Below, piece after piece: positions 36,601 to 46,367 of a DNA stretch of 64,000 nt. How positions within the stretch are numbered: the first letter of the stretch is position 1; each line of letters starts with the position of its first letter. The stretch lies in contig JAVCCM010000021.1 of the NCBI GenBank assembly GCA_030765455.1, forward strand, positions 43,071 through 107,070, in the 5' to 3' direction. A program made the position numbers and the translations under genes. The notes under the pieces are model-generated. The model made no database searches and was not told the origin of the DNA. It saw nothing but the letters and a program-made list of their open reading frames with translations. Source of the DNA: Candidatus Electryonea clarkiae (lineage in GTDB: Bacteria > Electryoneota > Electryoneia > Electryoneales > Electryoneaceae).

Positions 36601-39600
36601 ATGACTCGTTGGGTATTTGTTCTTACTATATTGTTAGCATTGACCATGCAGGTTTTTGCAGCACAGGTTGAGAGAGCGGCTGATCGTGATATGCCGATGA
36701 AAGTTTCCAGAATTGTGAAAACTCCCACGAAGATAAGCATGACGCTTAATCTCGAGGAACCGGAGTGGGTACAGGCAGGGAATGAATTGGACGATGCTGT
36801 TATCGCTCAATACGGTCCTATGGCGGGTCATATCGAAGCGGAAGGATTCCCCGTTGTTCCGGTCACAAGCCGGATGTTTCGCATTCCTCCAAGAAGCGGA
36901 GTAAGAGTTGATGTTATCAGCTCCGAGTACGAAACCTATACCGATATAGAATATGCCGCATTTTTCGGCGGCGACAAACCTGAAGATTACAGACCATCCG
37001 CCAAGGGTGAAGATACTTGGTATCCCGGTACTCTGGCAGAGGTTACTGATCCAGTCATCTTTCATGATTTCAGAACCTGCAACCTTGCAACCTACCCGGT
37101 ACAGGTGAACACAGCACGTAAAGAAGTCCGCGTTTACAGCAATATTGCAGTTGATGTCAGTTTTGAAGGAATTGATAGAAAGTCTGCTCTTGACGACTGG
37201 CCCACCAGGGTTAGCGAAACCTTCCTTCCCTGGTACCGTGAATTCCTCGATTGGAATGATAACGAATTAGACGAATACGAAGTATATCGTGGCGGTGTGC
37301 AGGTCGTCATGCGTGACGATAACCAATTGCTGGGTGCAATGCAGCCCTGGATTGAATGGAAGCGTCAAAAAGGCTGGGAGGTCGAACTACTGACCGATGA
37401 TGATTGTGCCTGGAGCACTACTGGTATCCGGGGTGAATTGCGTGACAGGTATGAAGACGAAATATTCGATTATGTTGTGATAATCGGAGATATTAATGGA
37501 CTGTTTTCAACACCCAGCAGTGGTACCAACGATTATTATTATTGCACTATGAATAATGATGACATATACCAGGACGTAGTACTTGGACGTATCAGCGTTC
37601 AGGATATGGAAGATATAAGAAATTATGTAAACAAGGTTATTCTATACGAACGCGATCCTTACATGGATGAAACGGACTGGTATCTTCAAGGCGCTGGATT
37701 GGCTGTATGGGATTATGCCGGCACCTCCGGAATTCAAACATGTGAATATGCGAAGCTCGAAGCTTTAAGAATCGGTTATGAGGAATTTGGCATTTCTGTT
37801 CACCGAACCTCAAACACGACTGCAACAATCCAACGAATGAACGCTGGAATAAGCTTCTACGCCCACAGGGGAGGAATAAGCACTGGAATTCCAGTAAATA
37901 GTATTCGAGCATTGACAAATAACCGAATGTTGTTCCCTGCCCCGGAATACACCTGTGGAACCGGAACCTGGGCAGCCACTGAATGTATTTCGGAAGCCTG
38001 GATGCGTGCAGGCACTTTCAATAGTCCAAAAGGCGCTATTGGTGGTTTCGGTTTAAATACAAACTCAACACATTGTTCTTTCAACAATGGACTGGCGGTC
38101 GGTGGCAGCTATGCAGCCCTCAACCTGCGTCATCCTGCCCTTGGAATGATGCTTTGGGGAGGTCAACAATTCCTCTGGAATGCTTTCCATCCCGATTGGT
38201 GTACAGGTGGATATACTTTCCAGAATTTCGCCAACCAGGCTAACCTGATGGGTGATCCTACCTGCTGGATCTGGACAGCTATTCCTGAATCATTATCAGT
38301 TGATGCTGCTGAAACTATACAAATTGGCAGAAACAGCTATACTGTAGAAGTTCTTGATTCAGATGAAGACCCTGTAGCAGGAGCATGGGTAACATTGTAC
38401 AAGGTAGATGATGACGAAGAGATCATTGCCCGGGGAACCTCTGATGAAAATGGTGTCGCTATCCTGAATGCTCCTTTCCGGTATGAAGGTGAGGCAATGC
38501 TCACAGTAACCGCTCAAAACTGTATTCCGAATCGAACTGTAATCGAAGTGACAGTACCAAACGCCCGTATTGGTTATGAAGAGATAACATTCCAGGATGA
38601 CGGCAACAATGGCACTGACGGAAATGACAACGGCATTCCCGAGGCTGGTGAAACCGTTGGGTTGGTTATTAATGCTCACAATTTCGGGGGTAATAACCAG
38701 ACGAACATAACTATCACCGCAGATACTGAAGATGAATGGGTTGAATCGCTGGATGGCGAAGTTACGGTTGACGCCATAAATGCCGGTGGTGAAGAGGAGG
38801 GTGAGGGTTTAATTCTTGTTGAAATCTCACCTGAAGCTCAGCATGACTGGATTTTACGGTTCGACCTTGAGTTTGACACCGATGCAGGAAATTATTCTGA
38901 TGAATATTCTTTCAAAGTAAATGCTCCCCATTATTTCTTCATTCAGGTTGAAGGCGCCGAGGATATGGATCCGGGTGATGAGACCGATATTACTATCGAA
39001 ATTATTAACCTTGGTGGAAGTGACGCCGGGGCATCTGATGGTCGCCTCACGATACTTCATCCTTTCGGAAACGCTACGGACGCGACTGGAACATTTTCAG
39101 CAATGGATATCGGGGAAGATGACGATGCTGAATTCACAATTGCTTCCCATCCTGAATCTTTCCACGGATACACAGTCCCAGCCCAACTGGTTGTTACAAC
39201 TGATGATGGCCAGGTTGATACGGTCTGGTTCTCTATCGTTATGGGCACACGTGATTCCTCTGATCCTTCCGGTCCGGATAATTACGGGTATTACGCTTTT
39301 GACAACACCGATACAGATTATGAAATGGCTCCGGAATACGACTGGATCGAGATTAATCCTGATGAGAACGGAAATGACTACGAGGGCGAGGATACGGGTG
39401 TGGATGACCCAGGTGATGATGGTGATACCTGCGCTGTCTTTGAGCTGCCATTCGTGGTTCAATTTTACGGGCAGACATTTGATTCCATTACCATAAGCAG
39501 TAATGGTCATGCCGCATTTGGCAGTTGGCCTGATATGGATTTCACATTGAGAAACGCTCCTATTCCCGGTCCCTACGGAATGCCCAACATGGTCGCTCCA

Positions 39601-41658
39601 TACTGGGATGAAAGGGCACAGGGAGAGATTTACCACTTTTACGACGAAGATAACCACCGGTATATAATTGAATGGTTCGAAACAAAAGGCAGAACAGGAA
39701 CGGCTTCCTATGGAAACAATTGTACTTTTGAGATAATCATTTATGACCGTGTAGGTGAACACAGGACCTGGACTTTAGATAACGATATCCTCTTCCAGTA
39801 CGCCGACATGAACCGGCACCTTGGCTATGGCAGAAGTATGCCCTGGTGGACAACCGGTATTCAGAACAGCACCTATGACGACGGTTTGATGTATTTCTAC
39901 TATAACGAATCCTGGCCCGGCGCGGTATCTACCAGCGATTGTGAAGAAGACTTGGCAATCCTGTTCACTACAAATGTTGCATTCATAGTCGGAACACTCG
40001 AAGGAACAGTAACCGATTCAGCCACTGGTGAACCGATGGAAGGCATCTTTGTCAGTACTACGGATCACATGTACGAAGCTGAAACTGACGCTGATGGTTA
40101 TTTTGTCCTTGAGGAAATTGTTACAGGTGAACATAACCTTGAGTTTCTGTATGAATGTTTCATTGATACGCTGCTTACACAATTAGTAGTTATTGAGGAT
40201 GAGACCACTACTGTCAGTGTGGCAATGCGTCACTCTGAACTCGAATTTGATACCCTCAATATTGAACAGGAACTTGTACAGGGTGATGAAATAGAGTATG
40301 AGCTTATGTTGACCAATAACGGCAACGGTCCACTTTTTTACTCTGCACGAATTCATCTGTCTGATCCACGTGACGATACGTTGCAGTTCAATCCCGGTGA
40401 ACCCGGAGAGCTTGATGAAATGATTCCCTTATGGGAGGAAGCGTTCGAGTTCGAACTGACTGAAGAGGAAACCCGTAATCGGGGAATAGTTTTTGTCGAT
40501 CAATACTACTTCGTCACCGGTTCCGACAATTTCGATCCCACCGGTCCAAACAAGATGTATCAGTACTCAAGGTTTGAGGGTGAACTGATTGCAACGTTTG
40601 ATCAGCCTGTTCCTGAAGAATACCGTACCTCGCAGGGAATTTACGGTATGGCTTATGATGGTCAATATATTTATGGAGCAGATGGTGACAGGATGATCCA
40701 GATGGAATTCCTGCAGGCACGCGAAGATATGGAAGATGAAATAGTCTTGGTTGATTCATGGGAAATACCGGTTGAAGATCCCCATTATCTCGCTTACGAT
40801 CAGGGTTATGACTATTTTTGGATAGGTGATATAAATTCACCTGTGTACGCTGTCAATCGTGCAGGCGCAATAGTAGAGGAGTTCGAGCAGGAATTTTCAC
40901 CACGTGGCGCCGCCTGGAATCCAACCGATGAGAATAATTACAATCTTTATTTCTTTGCACGTCGTACTGCTGAGACCATTACTTCAGTTGTTCGGATGAA
41001 TCCATCCACCGGTGAAACGGAGACTATTTTTGAGTATGATACCCCCGGTGGTGGCTTGATGGCATCCTGTGCAGATATTACCTCTTTCTGGAATCCCCTG
41101 ATATCGGCATTTGCAACGGTAATCGATGATGGGGCTCAGGATGGAGTTAAAGGCTGGGTTGCAGACGAGAGCAGCGCTTTCTTCGAAATCCTCAATCCTA
41201 CCGGTACACTCGAGGGTGGTGGCGAAAGGGCAATCGACATCGTATTCCGAGGATCGAATTTGCCCATAGGTAACTATCCGTTCTTCCTTGATTTCGAAAA
41301 CAGCGCCTGTGAATTTGAGAATAATATTATCTCAGTGACAATGGTTGTCCCGGACACGACGCAGGATATTTTCAACGATACTGAGGTTCGACCCCTCGAA
41401 TGGGCTTTCCGTGGCGCTTATCCTAACCCGTTCAATCCGGCTGTCACCATAAGTTATTCCTTGAAGCAGACAGCACTGGTAAAAGCGCGGGTATTCAATC
41501 TCCTCGGTCAGGAAGTCGCGGTCCTCGCAGAACAACCCATGTCAGCAGGATATCATAACCTGACATTCGATGGCAGTGAACTGGCAAGTGGGATATACTT
41601 CCTGCAGTTTGAAGCCGGACCAATATCCGAGATGAAAAAGTTGATCCTGATGAAGTAA
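36601..41658 (+). CDS. Gingipain-like C25 cysteine protease with T9SS sorting domain
   Basis: The 1685-residue protein is the largest in the window. It has a signal peptide (1-20, ending QVFA) and a propeptide-like region (~30-230, with VVPVTSRMFRIPP). The C25 domain (~235-570) includes YVVIIGD and the catalytic pair His422 (FYAHRGG) and Cys452 (YTCGTGTW), followed by ECISEAWMRAG; the 30-residue His-Cys spacing is close to that of gingipains. Next come an Ig-like repeat, CARDB-like domains (GNDNGIPEAGETV), a carboxypeptidase-regulatory-like repeat (GTVTDSATGEPMEG), a C-terminal propeller-like part and the sorting domain (YPNPFNPAVTISYSL, ASGIYFLQFEAG ... KKLILMK). Gingipains are classical T9SS cargo, which supports the secretion assignment. 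Substrate specificity is not predictable here. Confidence 0.92.
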   Translation: MTRWVFVLTILLALTMQVFAAQVERAADRDMPMKVSRIVKTPTKISMTLNLEEPEWVQAGNELDDAVIAQYGPMAGHIEAEGFPVVPVTSRMFRIPPRSGVRVDVISSEYETYTDIEYAAFFGGDKPEDYRPSAKGEDTWYPGTLAEVTDPVIFHDFRTCNLATYPVQVNTARKEVRVYSNIAVDVSFEGIDRKSALDDWPTRVSETFLPWYREFLDWNDNELDEYEVYRGGVQVVMRDDNQLLGAMQPWIEWKRQKGWEVELLTDDDCAWSTTGIRGELRDRYEDEIFDYVVIIGDINGLFSTPSSGTNDYYYCTMNNDDIYQDVVLGRISVQDMEDIRNYVNKVILYERDPYMDETDWYLQGAGLAVWDYAGTSGIQTCEYAKLEALRIGYEEFGISVHRTSNTTATIQRMNAGISFYAHRGGISTGIPVNSIRALTNNRMLFPAPEYTCGTGTWAATECISEAWMRAGTFNSPKGAIGGFGLNTNSTHCSFNNGLAVGGSYAALNLRHPALGMMLWGGQQFLWNAFHPDWCTGGYTFQNFANQANLMGDPTCWIWTAIPESLSVDAAETIQIGRNSYTVEVLDSDEDPVAGAWVTLYKVDDDEEIIARGTSDENGVAILNAPFRYEGEAMLTVTAQNCIPNRTVIEVTVPNARIGYEEITFQDDGNNGTDGNDNGIPEAGETVGLVINAHNFGGNNQTNITITADTEDEWVESLDGEVTVDAINAGGEEEGEGLILVEISPEAQHDWILRFDLEFDTDAGNYSDEYSFKVNAPHYFFIQVEGAEDMDPGDETDITIEIINLGGSDAGASDGRLTILHPFGNATDATGTFSAMDIGEDDDAEFTIASHPESFHGYTVPAQLVVTTDDGQVDTVWFSIVMGTRDSSDPSGPDNYGYYAFDNTDTDYEMAPEYDWIEINPDENGNDYEGEDTGVDDPGDDGDTCAVFELPFVVQFYGQTFDSITISSNGHAAFGSWPDMDFTLRNAPIPGPYGMPNMVAPYWDERAQGEIYHFYDEDNHRYIIEWFETKGRTGTASYGNNCTFEIIIYDRVGEHRTWTLDNDILFQYADMNRHLGYGRSMPWWTTGIQNSTYDDGLMYFYYNESWPGAVSTSDCEEDLAILFTTNVAFIVGTLEGTVTDSATGEPMEGIFVSTTDHMYEAETDADGYFVLEEIVTGEHNLEFLYECFIDTLLTQLVVIEDETTTVSVAMRHSELEFDTLNIEQELVQGDEIEYELMLTNNGNGPLFYSARIHLSDPRDDTLQFNPGEPGELDEMIPLWEEAFEFELTEEETRNRGIVFVDQYYFVTGSDNFDPTGPNKMYQYSRFEGELIATFDQPVPEEYRTSQGIYGMAYDGQYIYGADGDRMIQMEFLQAREDMEDEIVLVDSWEIPVEDPHYLAYDQGYDYFWIGDINSPVYAVNRAGAIVEEFEQEFSPRGAAWNPTDENNYNLYFFARRTAETITSVVRMNPSTGETETIFEYDTPGGGLMASCADITSFWNPLISAFATVIDDGAQDGVKGWVADESSAFFEILNPTGTLEGGGERAIDIVFRGSNLPIGNYPFFLDFENSACEFENNIISVTMVVPDTTQDIFNDTEVRPLEWAFRGAYPNPFNPAVTISYSLKQTALVKARVFNLLGQEVAVLAEQPMSAGYHNLTFDGSELASGIYFLQFEAGPISEMKKLILMK

Positions 41659-41680
41659 CTATGAACATTTCTTAGAATAA

Positions 41681-41713
41681 AGCCGAAAACATCAAGTTTT
41701 CGGCTTTTTCTTT
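41681..41713 (+). terminator. Rho-independent terminator of the C25 protease gene
   Basis: AGCCGAAAAC (41681-41690), loop ATCAA, GTTTTCGGCT (41696-41705), then TTTTCTTTT. The 10-bp perfect stem with U-tract lies 23 bp after the stop codon and ends the 41.6-kb cargo cluster. Confidence 0.92.
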
Positions 41714-42054
41714 TGGAGCCTGCTGGATATTTTGGAAGATGCAGCCGTATCACTGAACGTTTATTCTATTTACAATTTTGTTCCAATCAAGAGATTTGGT
41801 GAAATGAAATTGCGAAAATATTCACTTGACTCCTGCCACTCGATTTTTACCTTCAGGGTGGTTATATTGCACGGGCAATGTGAAATGTCTTGTGTGTTAT
41901 GTGTTGTTATTTATATGATTACGTAAGATGTTGTGCTTCTTGTTTATAGCTCTCAAATGTAATGTTTTCAAGTATAAAGCTGTTCTAATTTTCTTGTTTA
42001 GCAATTCTCCCGGGATAGGGCACTCCCTGGATACATCAACCTGGATTCCTCAAC
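41714..42054. other. Gap between cargo cluster and dnaE
   Basis: No supported gene was found in this 341-bp stretch. Short open frames here have neither ribosome binding sites nor recognisable motifs. It presumably holds the dnaE promoter, but no clear -35/-10 pair was seen. Confidence 0.4.
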
Positions 42055-45000
42055 ATGAGTTTTGTTCATCTTCATAACCATACCGATTATTCCTTTCTTG
42101 ACGGCGCTACCAAGGTCAAAGATCTTTGTAATGCAACCGCAGAAATGGGCATGCCGGCAGTAGCAATGACAGATCATGGAAATCTCTGCGGCGCTATCGA
42201 ATTTTACCAGGCAGCAAAAAAAGTGGGGATCAAACCGATAATTGGTTGTGAACTGTACCTGACTGATGGATCGCGCAAAGATAAAGGCAAGGATATCTAT
42301 GGTCGAACAAAACCGCGCTACCATCTGTTGCTTCTTGTGAAAAACGAGCAGGGCTATAAAAACCTGATGCAACTCTCTTCGGCTGGATACCTGGAGGGAT
42401 TTTATCATCGACCGCGTATCGATTATGAAATATTGGAAGAACATCACGAAGGCTTAATCTGTTTAAGTGGATGTATCCAGAGTCATCTCAGCCAGACTCT
42501 TCTGAATTCCGGTGAAAAGGAAGCTTCTCAAATTGCAGGCAGGTATTATGACCTGTTTGGTGAAGATTTTTATCTCGAATTACAAAATCATGGAATAAAA
42601 GATGAAATCCAATGTAACCGTTATTTTGCCGAATTATCAAAGAAAGCCGGATATAAACTGGTTGCGACAAATGACAGTCACTATCTGAAAAAAGAACATG
42701 CCGACCCTCATGATGTTCTTTTATGCGTTCAAACTCGCAGTGATCAAAATGAAACTGACCGGTTTAAATTCACTGGGCAGGAGTTTTATCTGAAAAGTCC
42801 CGAGGAGATGGCTGAACTTTTTGCTGAACAGCCAACAGCGCTCAGTAATACTCTTGTAGTGGCTGAAAAGGTGGAGTTCGAATTTGAGTTCGGCAAGAAA
42901 CATTTCCCGTTTTTCCCATTACCCGCAAGCGCAGGCGAATTGTCTCATGATGAATACTTGATGAGTCTGTGTAAAGATGGTTTGCCGGATCGGTACGATG
43001 AAGTAACGAAAGAAATCCAAGACCGTCTTGAGATGGAAATTGAGATCATTCACCAGAAACAATTGTCTGATTACTTCCTTATTGTCAGGGACTTTATTGC
43101 TCATGCTAAAGAAAAGGGAATCCCGGTTGGTCCGGGCAGGGGGAGTGCTGCAGGATCACTTGTAAGTTACCTCATCGGAATTACCAATATTGACCCGATA
43201 AAATATGGTCTCCTATTCGAGCGTTTCATCAATCCTGAAAGGGAGAGCTACCCTGATATCGACGTTGATTTTTCCGATACGAGGCGGGCAGAAGTTATCG
43301 AATACGTAAAGAAGAAATACGGTGAAGAAAATGTTTCCCAGATAATCACTTTCGGGCGTATGCTGGCAAAGGGAGTGATCCGTGACGTAGGACGGGTAAT
43401 GAACATCCCGTTGAAGGAAATTGATGCAATAGCAAAGAAAATCCCCGGCGTACCGAAAGTTACAATTCAGAGCACATTAGATGAATCGCCTGATTTTCGC
43501 AATCTTCTGAACAGCCGCAGTGAATATAAGGATTTGCTCCAAAAATCACTGGTTCTTGAAGGTACAATACGCAATGCCGGTATCCACGCAGCCGGAGTTG
43601 TGATCACTCCTGAGCCGCTTAGGGAGCTGGTTCCTTTATACAAAGCGCCTGACGGGGACGTTACGACTCAGTATGATATGAATCATCTCGAGGAAATAGG
43701 ATTATTAAAGGTTGATTTCCTCGGTCTAAAAACCCTGACAATTCTTGAAGGAACACTTGAACTTTTAAGCCAGGTTGGACAAAAGTTCACACTTGACGAT
43801 ATCCCCATTGATGATTCAGCAACTTACCGTCTTTTTTCTGCTGGAAGTACAATCGGGATTTTCCAATTTGAATCGGAAGGAATGAGAGAAAACCTCCGCA
43901 AGTTGAAACCTGAGCGACTGGAAGACCTGACAGCTATGAACGCTCTTTATCGTCCAGGACCAATGAAAAACATCAGTGATTTTATAGCTCGTAAACATGG
44001 CAGAGCAGAAATCATCTACCTGCATCCCAAAATGGAGGAAATTCTTGATGAAACCTATGGCGTCATAGTATATCAGGAGCAGGTGATGAAAATTGCCAAC
44101 GTCCTTGCGGGAATGAGCCTTGGACGCGCTGATGTCTTGAGACGAGCTATGGGAAAGAAGAAACAGAAGTTAATGGATGAGTTGCAGCCAGAGTTTATCC
44201 AGGGTGGAGCTGCAAATGGTGTCAGCGAAAAATTAGCAAAAAAGATATGGGATTTAATCGAGCAGTTTGCGAAATATGGCTTTAATAAATCTCATGCTGC
44301 GGGATATGCATTGGTAGCATACCAGACAGGATATTTGAAAACTCATTACCCGGCATATTTTATGGCTGCGAGTATGACTACCCGTCGCAATGATACTGAT
44401 GAGTTGATCGTGTTACTCGATGAATGCCGCCGAATGGGGATTGAGGTATTACCGCCCGATGTAAATGAATCCGAGGAGGATTTCACTGTTCCTGATGAGA
44501 AATCAGTAAGATTTGGACTTGTGGCTGTAAAGAACGTTGGCAGTGCTGCAATCCAGGCAATTCTCGGGGAACGTATTTCACAGGGACATTTCCATGATTT
44601 GTTCGATCTTGCCAAGACTGCCATAAATAACCCGTTGGTTAATCGCAAAGTACTTGAAGGGCTTGTCCTGGCGGGAGCAACAGAGAGCCTGGACGGGCAT
44701 CGTGCACAACAATATGCCATGCTGGAACAGACGCTCGCATTTGCAGCACAATTAAAACAGGAGCAGCTATGTGGTCAGGTAAGTATTTTTGGTGATGGTG
44801 ACGATACCGTCGTCCTTCCCAGACCTGAAGCACCTGATGTTCCGGAAATGCCAGCGCATGAACGGCTTGCAAATGAAAAATCCCTCCTTGGAATCTATTT
44901 CTCAGGACATCCGTTATTAAGGTATAAACGTGAAGTGGAGGCTCTTTCTTCTATCAACACGCGCAGTTTGTCGGAGAATATTCAACATGATCATCCGGTC

Positions 45001-45492
45001 AGAATTGCAGGTTTATTAACATCCATAGAGAATCGTAAAACCCGCAAAGGCGATATGATGAGCAAAGCACGGTTTGAAGATCTTACCGGTACAATACCGA
45101 CAATTATTTTCCCCAAAGACTATTTACGACTCAAAAACAAGATAATTGAAGATCAACCCATATTGCTAAAGGGTAAAATTTCGCTGCAGAATGAGAATCC
45201 GGAAATCATCGTTGAAGATATACAACCCCTGGAGGAAGCTGCGAGTCTTTTGATTCGTGGTGTCGAAGTAAAAATACAAGATTCAACTTCCGGGAAAACG
45301 CTGCAAGATTTCGAGGATCATTTACGCAGAAATCAGGGTGCAGCAAAAATTAAGATTATTCTCGAGGCGGATGATGGAAATTATTTTTCATTGACTTCCC
45401 AGAGATATAATATAAATCCATCGACCATTCTTCTTGATCAACTCGAAGACATACTTGGTCAGGAATCCGTCAGGTTGACCGGGATAGGATAA
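42055..45492 (+). CDS. dnaE: DNA polymerase III subunit alpha
   Basis: This is the replicative polymerase catalytic subunit, 1145 residues, a normal length for DnaE. The N-terminal PHP domain starts FVHLHNHTDYSFLDG and has MTDHGNLCGA. The C-family polymerase core has GPGRGSAAGSLVSYLIGIT and the catalytic aspartates in YPDIDVDFSDTRR and VDFLGLKTLT. The thumb and fingers region has ALYRPGPM and FNKSHAAGYALVAYQTGYLK. The C-terminal part has a helix-hairpin-helix region and an OB-fold (VRIAGLLTSIENRKTRKGDMM). The closeness of lexA is notable because SOS-linked polymerases often sit near lexA, but length and domain order here fit the housekeeping DnaE. Confidence 0.97.
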   Translation: MSFVHLHNHTDYSFLDGATKVKDLCNATAEMGMPAVAMTDHGNLCGAIEFYQAAKKVGIKPIIGCELYLTDGSRKDKGKDIYGRTKPRYHLLLLVKNEQGYKNLMQLSSAGYLEGFYHRPRIDYEILEEHHEGLICLSGCIQSHLSQTLLNSGEKEASQIAGRYYDLFGEDFYLELQNHGIKDEIQCNRYFAELSKKAGYKLVATNDSHYLKKEHADPHDVLLCVQTRSDQNETDRFKFTGQEFYLKSPEEMAELFAEQPTALSNTLVVAEKVEFEFEFGKKHFPFFPLPASAGELSHDEYLMSLCKDGLPDRYDEVTKEIQDRLEMEIEIIHQKQLSDYFLIVRDFIAHAKEKGIPVGPGRGSAAGSLVSYLIGITNIDPIKYGLLFERFINPERESYPDIDVDFSDTRRAEVIEYVKKKYGEENVSQIITFGRMLAKGVIRDVGRVMNIPLKEIDAIAKKIPGVPKVTIQSTLDESPDFRNLLNSRSEYKDLLQKSLVLEGTIRNAGIHAAGVVITPEPLRELVPLYKAPDGDVTTQYDMNHLEEIGLLKVDFLGLKTLTILEGTLELLSQVGQKFTLDDIPIDDSATYRLFSAGSTIGIFQFESEGMRENLRKLKPERLEDLTAMNALYRPGPMKNISDFIARKHGRAEIIYLHPKMEEILDETYGVIVYQEQVMKIANVLAGMSLGRADVLRRAMGKKKQKLMDELQPEFIQGGAANGVSEKLAKKIWDLIEQFAKYGFNKSHAAGYALVAYQTGYLKTHYPAYFMAASMTTRRNDTDELIVLLDECRRMGIEVLPPDVNESEEDFTVPDEKSVRFGLVAVKNVGSAAIQAILGERISQGHFHDLFDLAKTAINNPLVNRKVLEGLVLAGATESLDGHRAQQYAMLEQTLAFAAQLKQEQLCGQVSIFGDGDDTVVLPRPEAPDVPEMPAHERLANEKSLLGIYFSGHPLLRYKREVEALSSINTRSLSENIQHDHPVRIAGLLTSIENRKTRKGDMMSKARFEDLTGTIPTIIFPKDYLRLKNKIIEDQPILLKGKISLQNENPEIIVEDIQPLEEAASLLIRGVEVKIQDSTSGKTLQDFEDHLRRNQGAAKIKIILEADDGNYFSLTSQRYNINPSTILLDQLEDILGQESVRLTGIG

Positions 45493-45574
45493 GAAGATTA
45501 TAATTATACATGCACACATTTGATCATTAAGCTTTTGTAACTGCATAGTTCACTAAACAAGTTATTGATAATTG

Positions 45575-45662
45575 GTCATTCTGAACGTAGTGAAGAATCT
45601 CGGTTTCCATCTGTGCAGTTATGAGTTCAACACTAGAGATTCTTCACTACGTTCAGAATGAC
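45575..45662. repeat. 27-bp perfect inverted repeat (GTCATTCTGAACG... type)
   Basis: 45575-45601, beginning GTCATTCTGAACGTAGTGAA, is perfectly reverse-complementary to 45636-45662 with a 34-bp spacer. From general knowledge, this GTCATTCTGA(A/G)CG...GAAGAATCT sequence is a dispersed intergenic repeat in many environmental genomes. Confidence 0.85.
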
Positions 45663-45713
45663 TAACAGATTATACACGTACAAGCTATTATTCAAAAGTT
45701 TACAAGTTGTAAA

Positions 45714-45801
45714 GACCTGGAAGGTCGAAATCATGTAGCCCTGGGCGTAAGTCCTGGGAGTTCGCGTGACCATCTTTATTAGTCCCGCAGGGACGACATA
45801 A
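45714..45801. repeat. Multi-hairpin dispersed repeat (CATGTAGCCC...GTCCCGCAGGGAC type)
   Basis: Three small stem-loops follow one another: GACCTGGAAGGTC (45714-45726), CCCTGGGCGTAAGTCCTGGG, and GTCCCGCAGGGAC (45783-45795). The order GAAATCATGTAGC / palindrome / GTCCCG-type hairpin is repeated in diverged form near 59508-59578. Non-coding. Confidence 0.7.
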
Positions 45802-45850
45802 AAAGAGAAACAATGATGTTTTCTGCAGATAACATAACAATTTTCGTGCC

Positions 45851-46300
45851 ATGCGTATCCTGATTCAAAGAGTGATGAACGCTTCGGTGCAGGTCAATAA
45901 TAATGAGGTATCAAAAATCGACAGGGGTTACCTGCTTTTTGTTGGAATCCATGAGCATGACACTGAATCTGAGGTCAAGTGGTTGGCTTCTAAAACCTCG
46001 GGTTTAAGGCTGTTTGAAGATGCTGACGGGAAATTCAATCACTCAATACAGGAAACTATGGGCGAAGTTCTTGTTGTCAGTCAATTTACACTTTACGGAG
46101 ATGCTCGTAAAGGTCGCCGCCCATCTTTTTCACATGCTGCCCCTCCGGAAAAAGCGGAGCCGCTTTGCAAACTTTTTGCTGACCTGTTGCGCGAAGGTAA
46201 TCTTACAGTAAAAGAAGGTGTTTTTGGAGCGCAAATGCAGGTTTCACTGGTGAATGACGGACCTGTTACAATTATGCTGGAACGAGAGCCCGGCTCTTGA
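45851..46300 (+). CDS. dtd: D-aminoacyl-tRNA deacylase
   Basis: The 149-residue protein has the usual length for Dtd. It hydrolyses D-amino acids wrongly attached to tRNA, in the cytoplasm. Family motifs are visible: MRILIQRVMNASVQV at the start, the SQFTLYGDARKGRRPSF active-site segment and the C-terminal NDGPVTIMLE, which carries the Gly-cisPro element that rejects L-aminoacyl-tRNA. No strong ribosome binding site precedes the ATG. The stop codon TGA lies inside the TTGACA box of the lexA promoter. Confidence 0.95.
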   Translation: MRILIQRVMNASVQVNNNEVSKIDRGYLLFVGIHEHDTESEVKWLASKTSGLRLFEDADGKFNHSIQETMGEVLVVSQFTLYGDARKGRRPSFSHAAPPEKAEPLCKLFADLLREGNLTVKEGVFGAQMQVSLVNDGPVTIMLEREPGS

Positions 46301-46325
46301 CACTATACTCCTGTTCACTTATCTT
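46297..46325 (+). promoter_or_regulatory. lexA promoter overlapping the dtd stop codon
   Basis: TTGACA (46297-46302), a 17-bp spacer and TATCTT (46320-46325) lie 42 bp ahead of the lexA ATG. GTTC occurs twice, at 46313-46316 inside the spacer and at 46328-46331 just after the -10 box. These could be half-sites for LexA autoregulation, but their spacing does not match a known LexA box, so that part is speculative. Confidence 0.6.
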
Positions 46326-46367
46326 GTGTTCAGTATCCATCAAAGGCGAGTAGCAGGAGGAGTAAAA

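Noticed and set aside
46254..46367. 38-codon extension of lexA overlapping dtd
   Set aside because: The promoter and CAGGAGGAG ribosome binding site lie within this stretch and the LexA family N-terminus begins at 46368.
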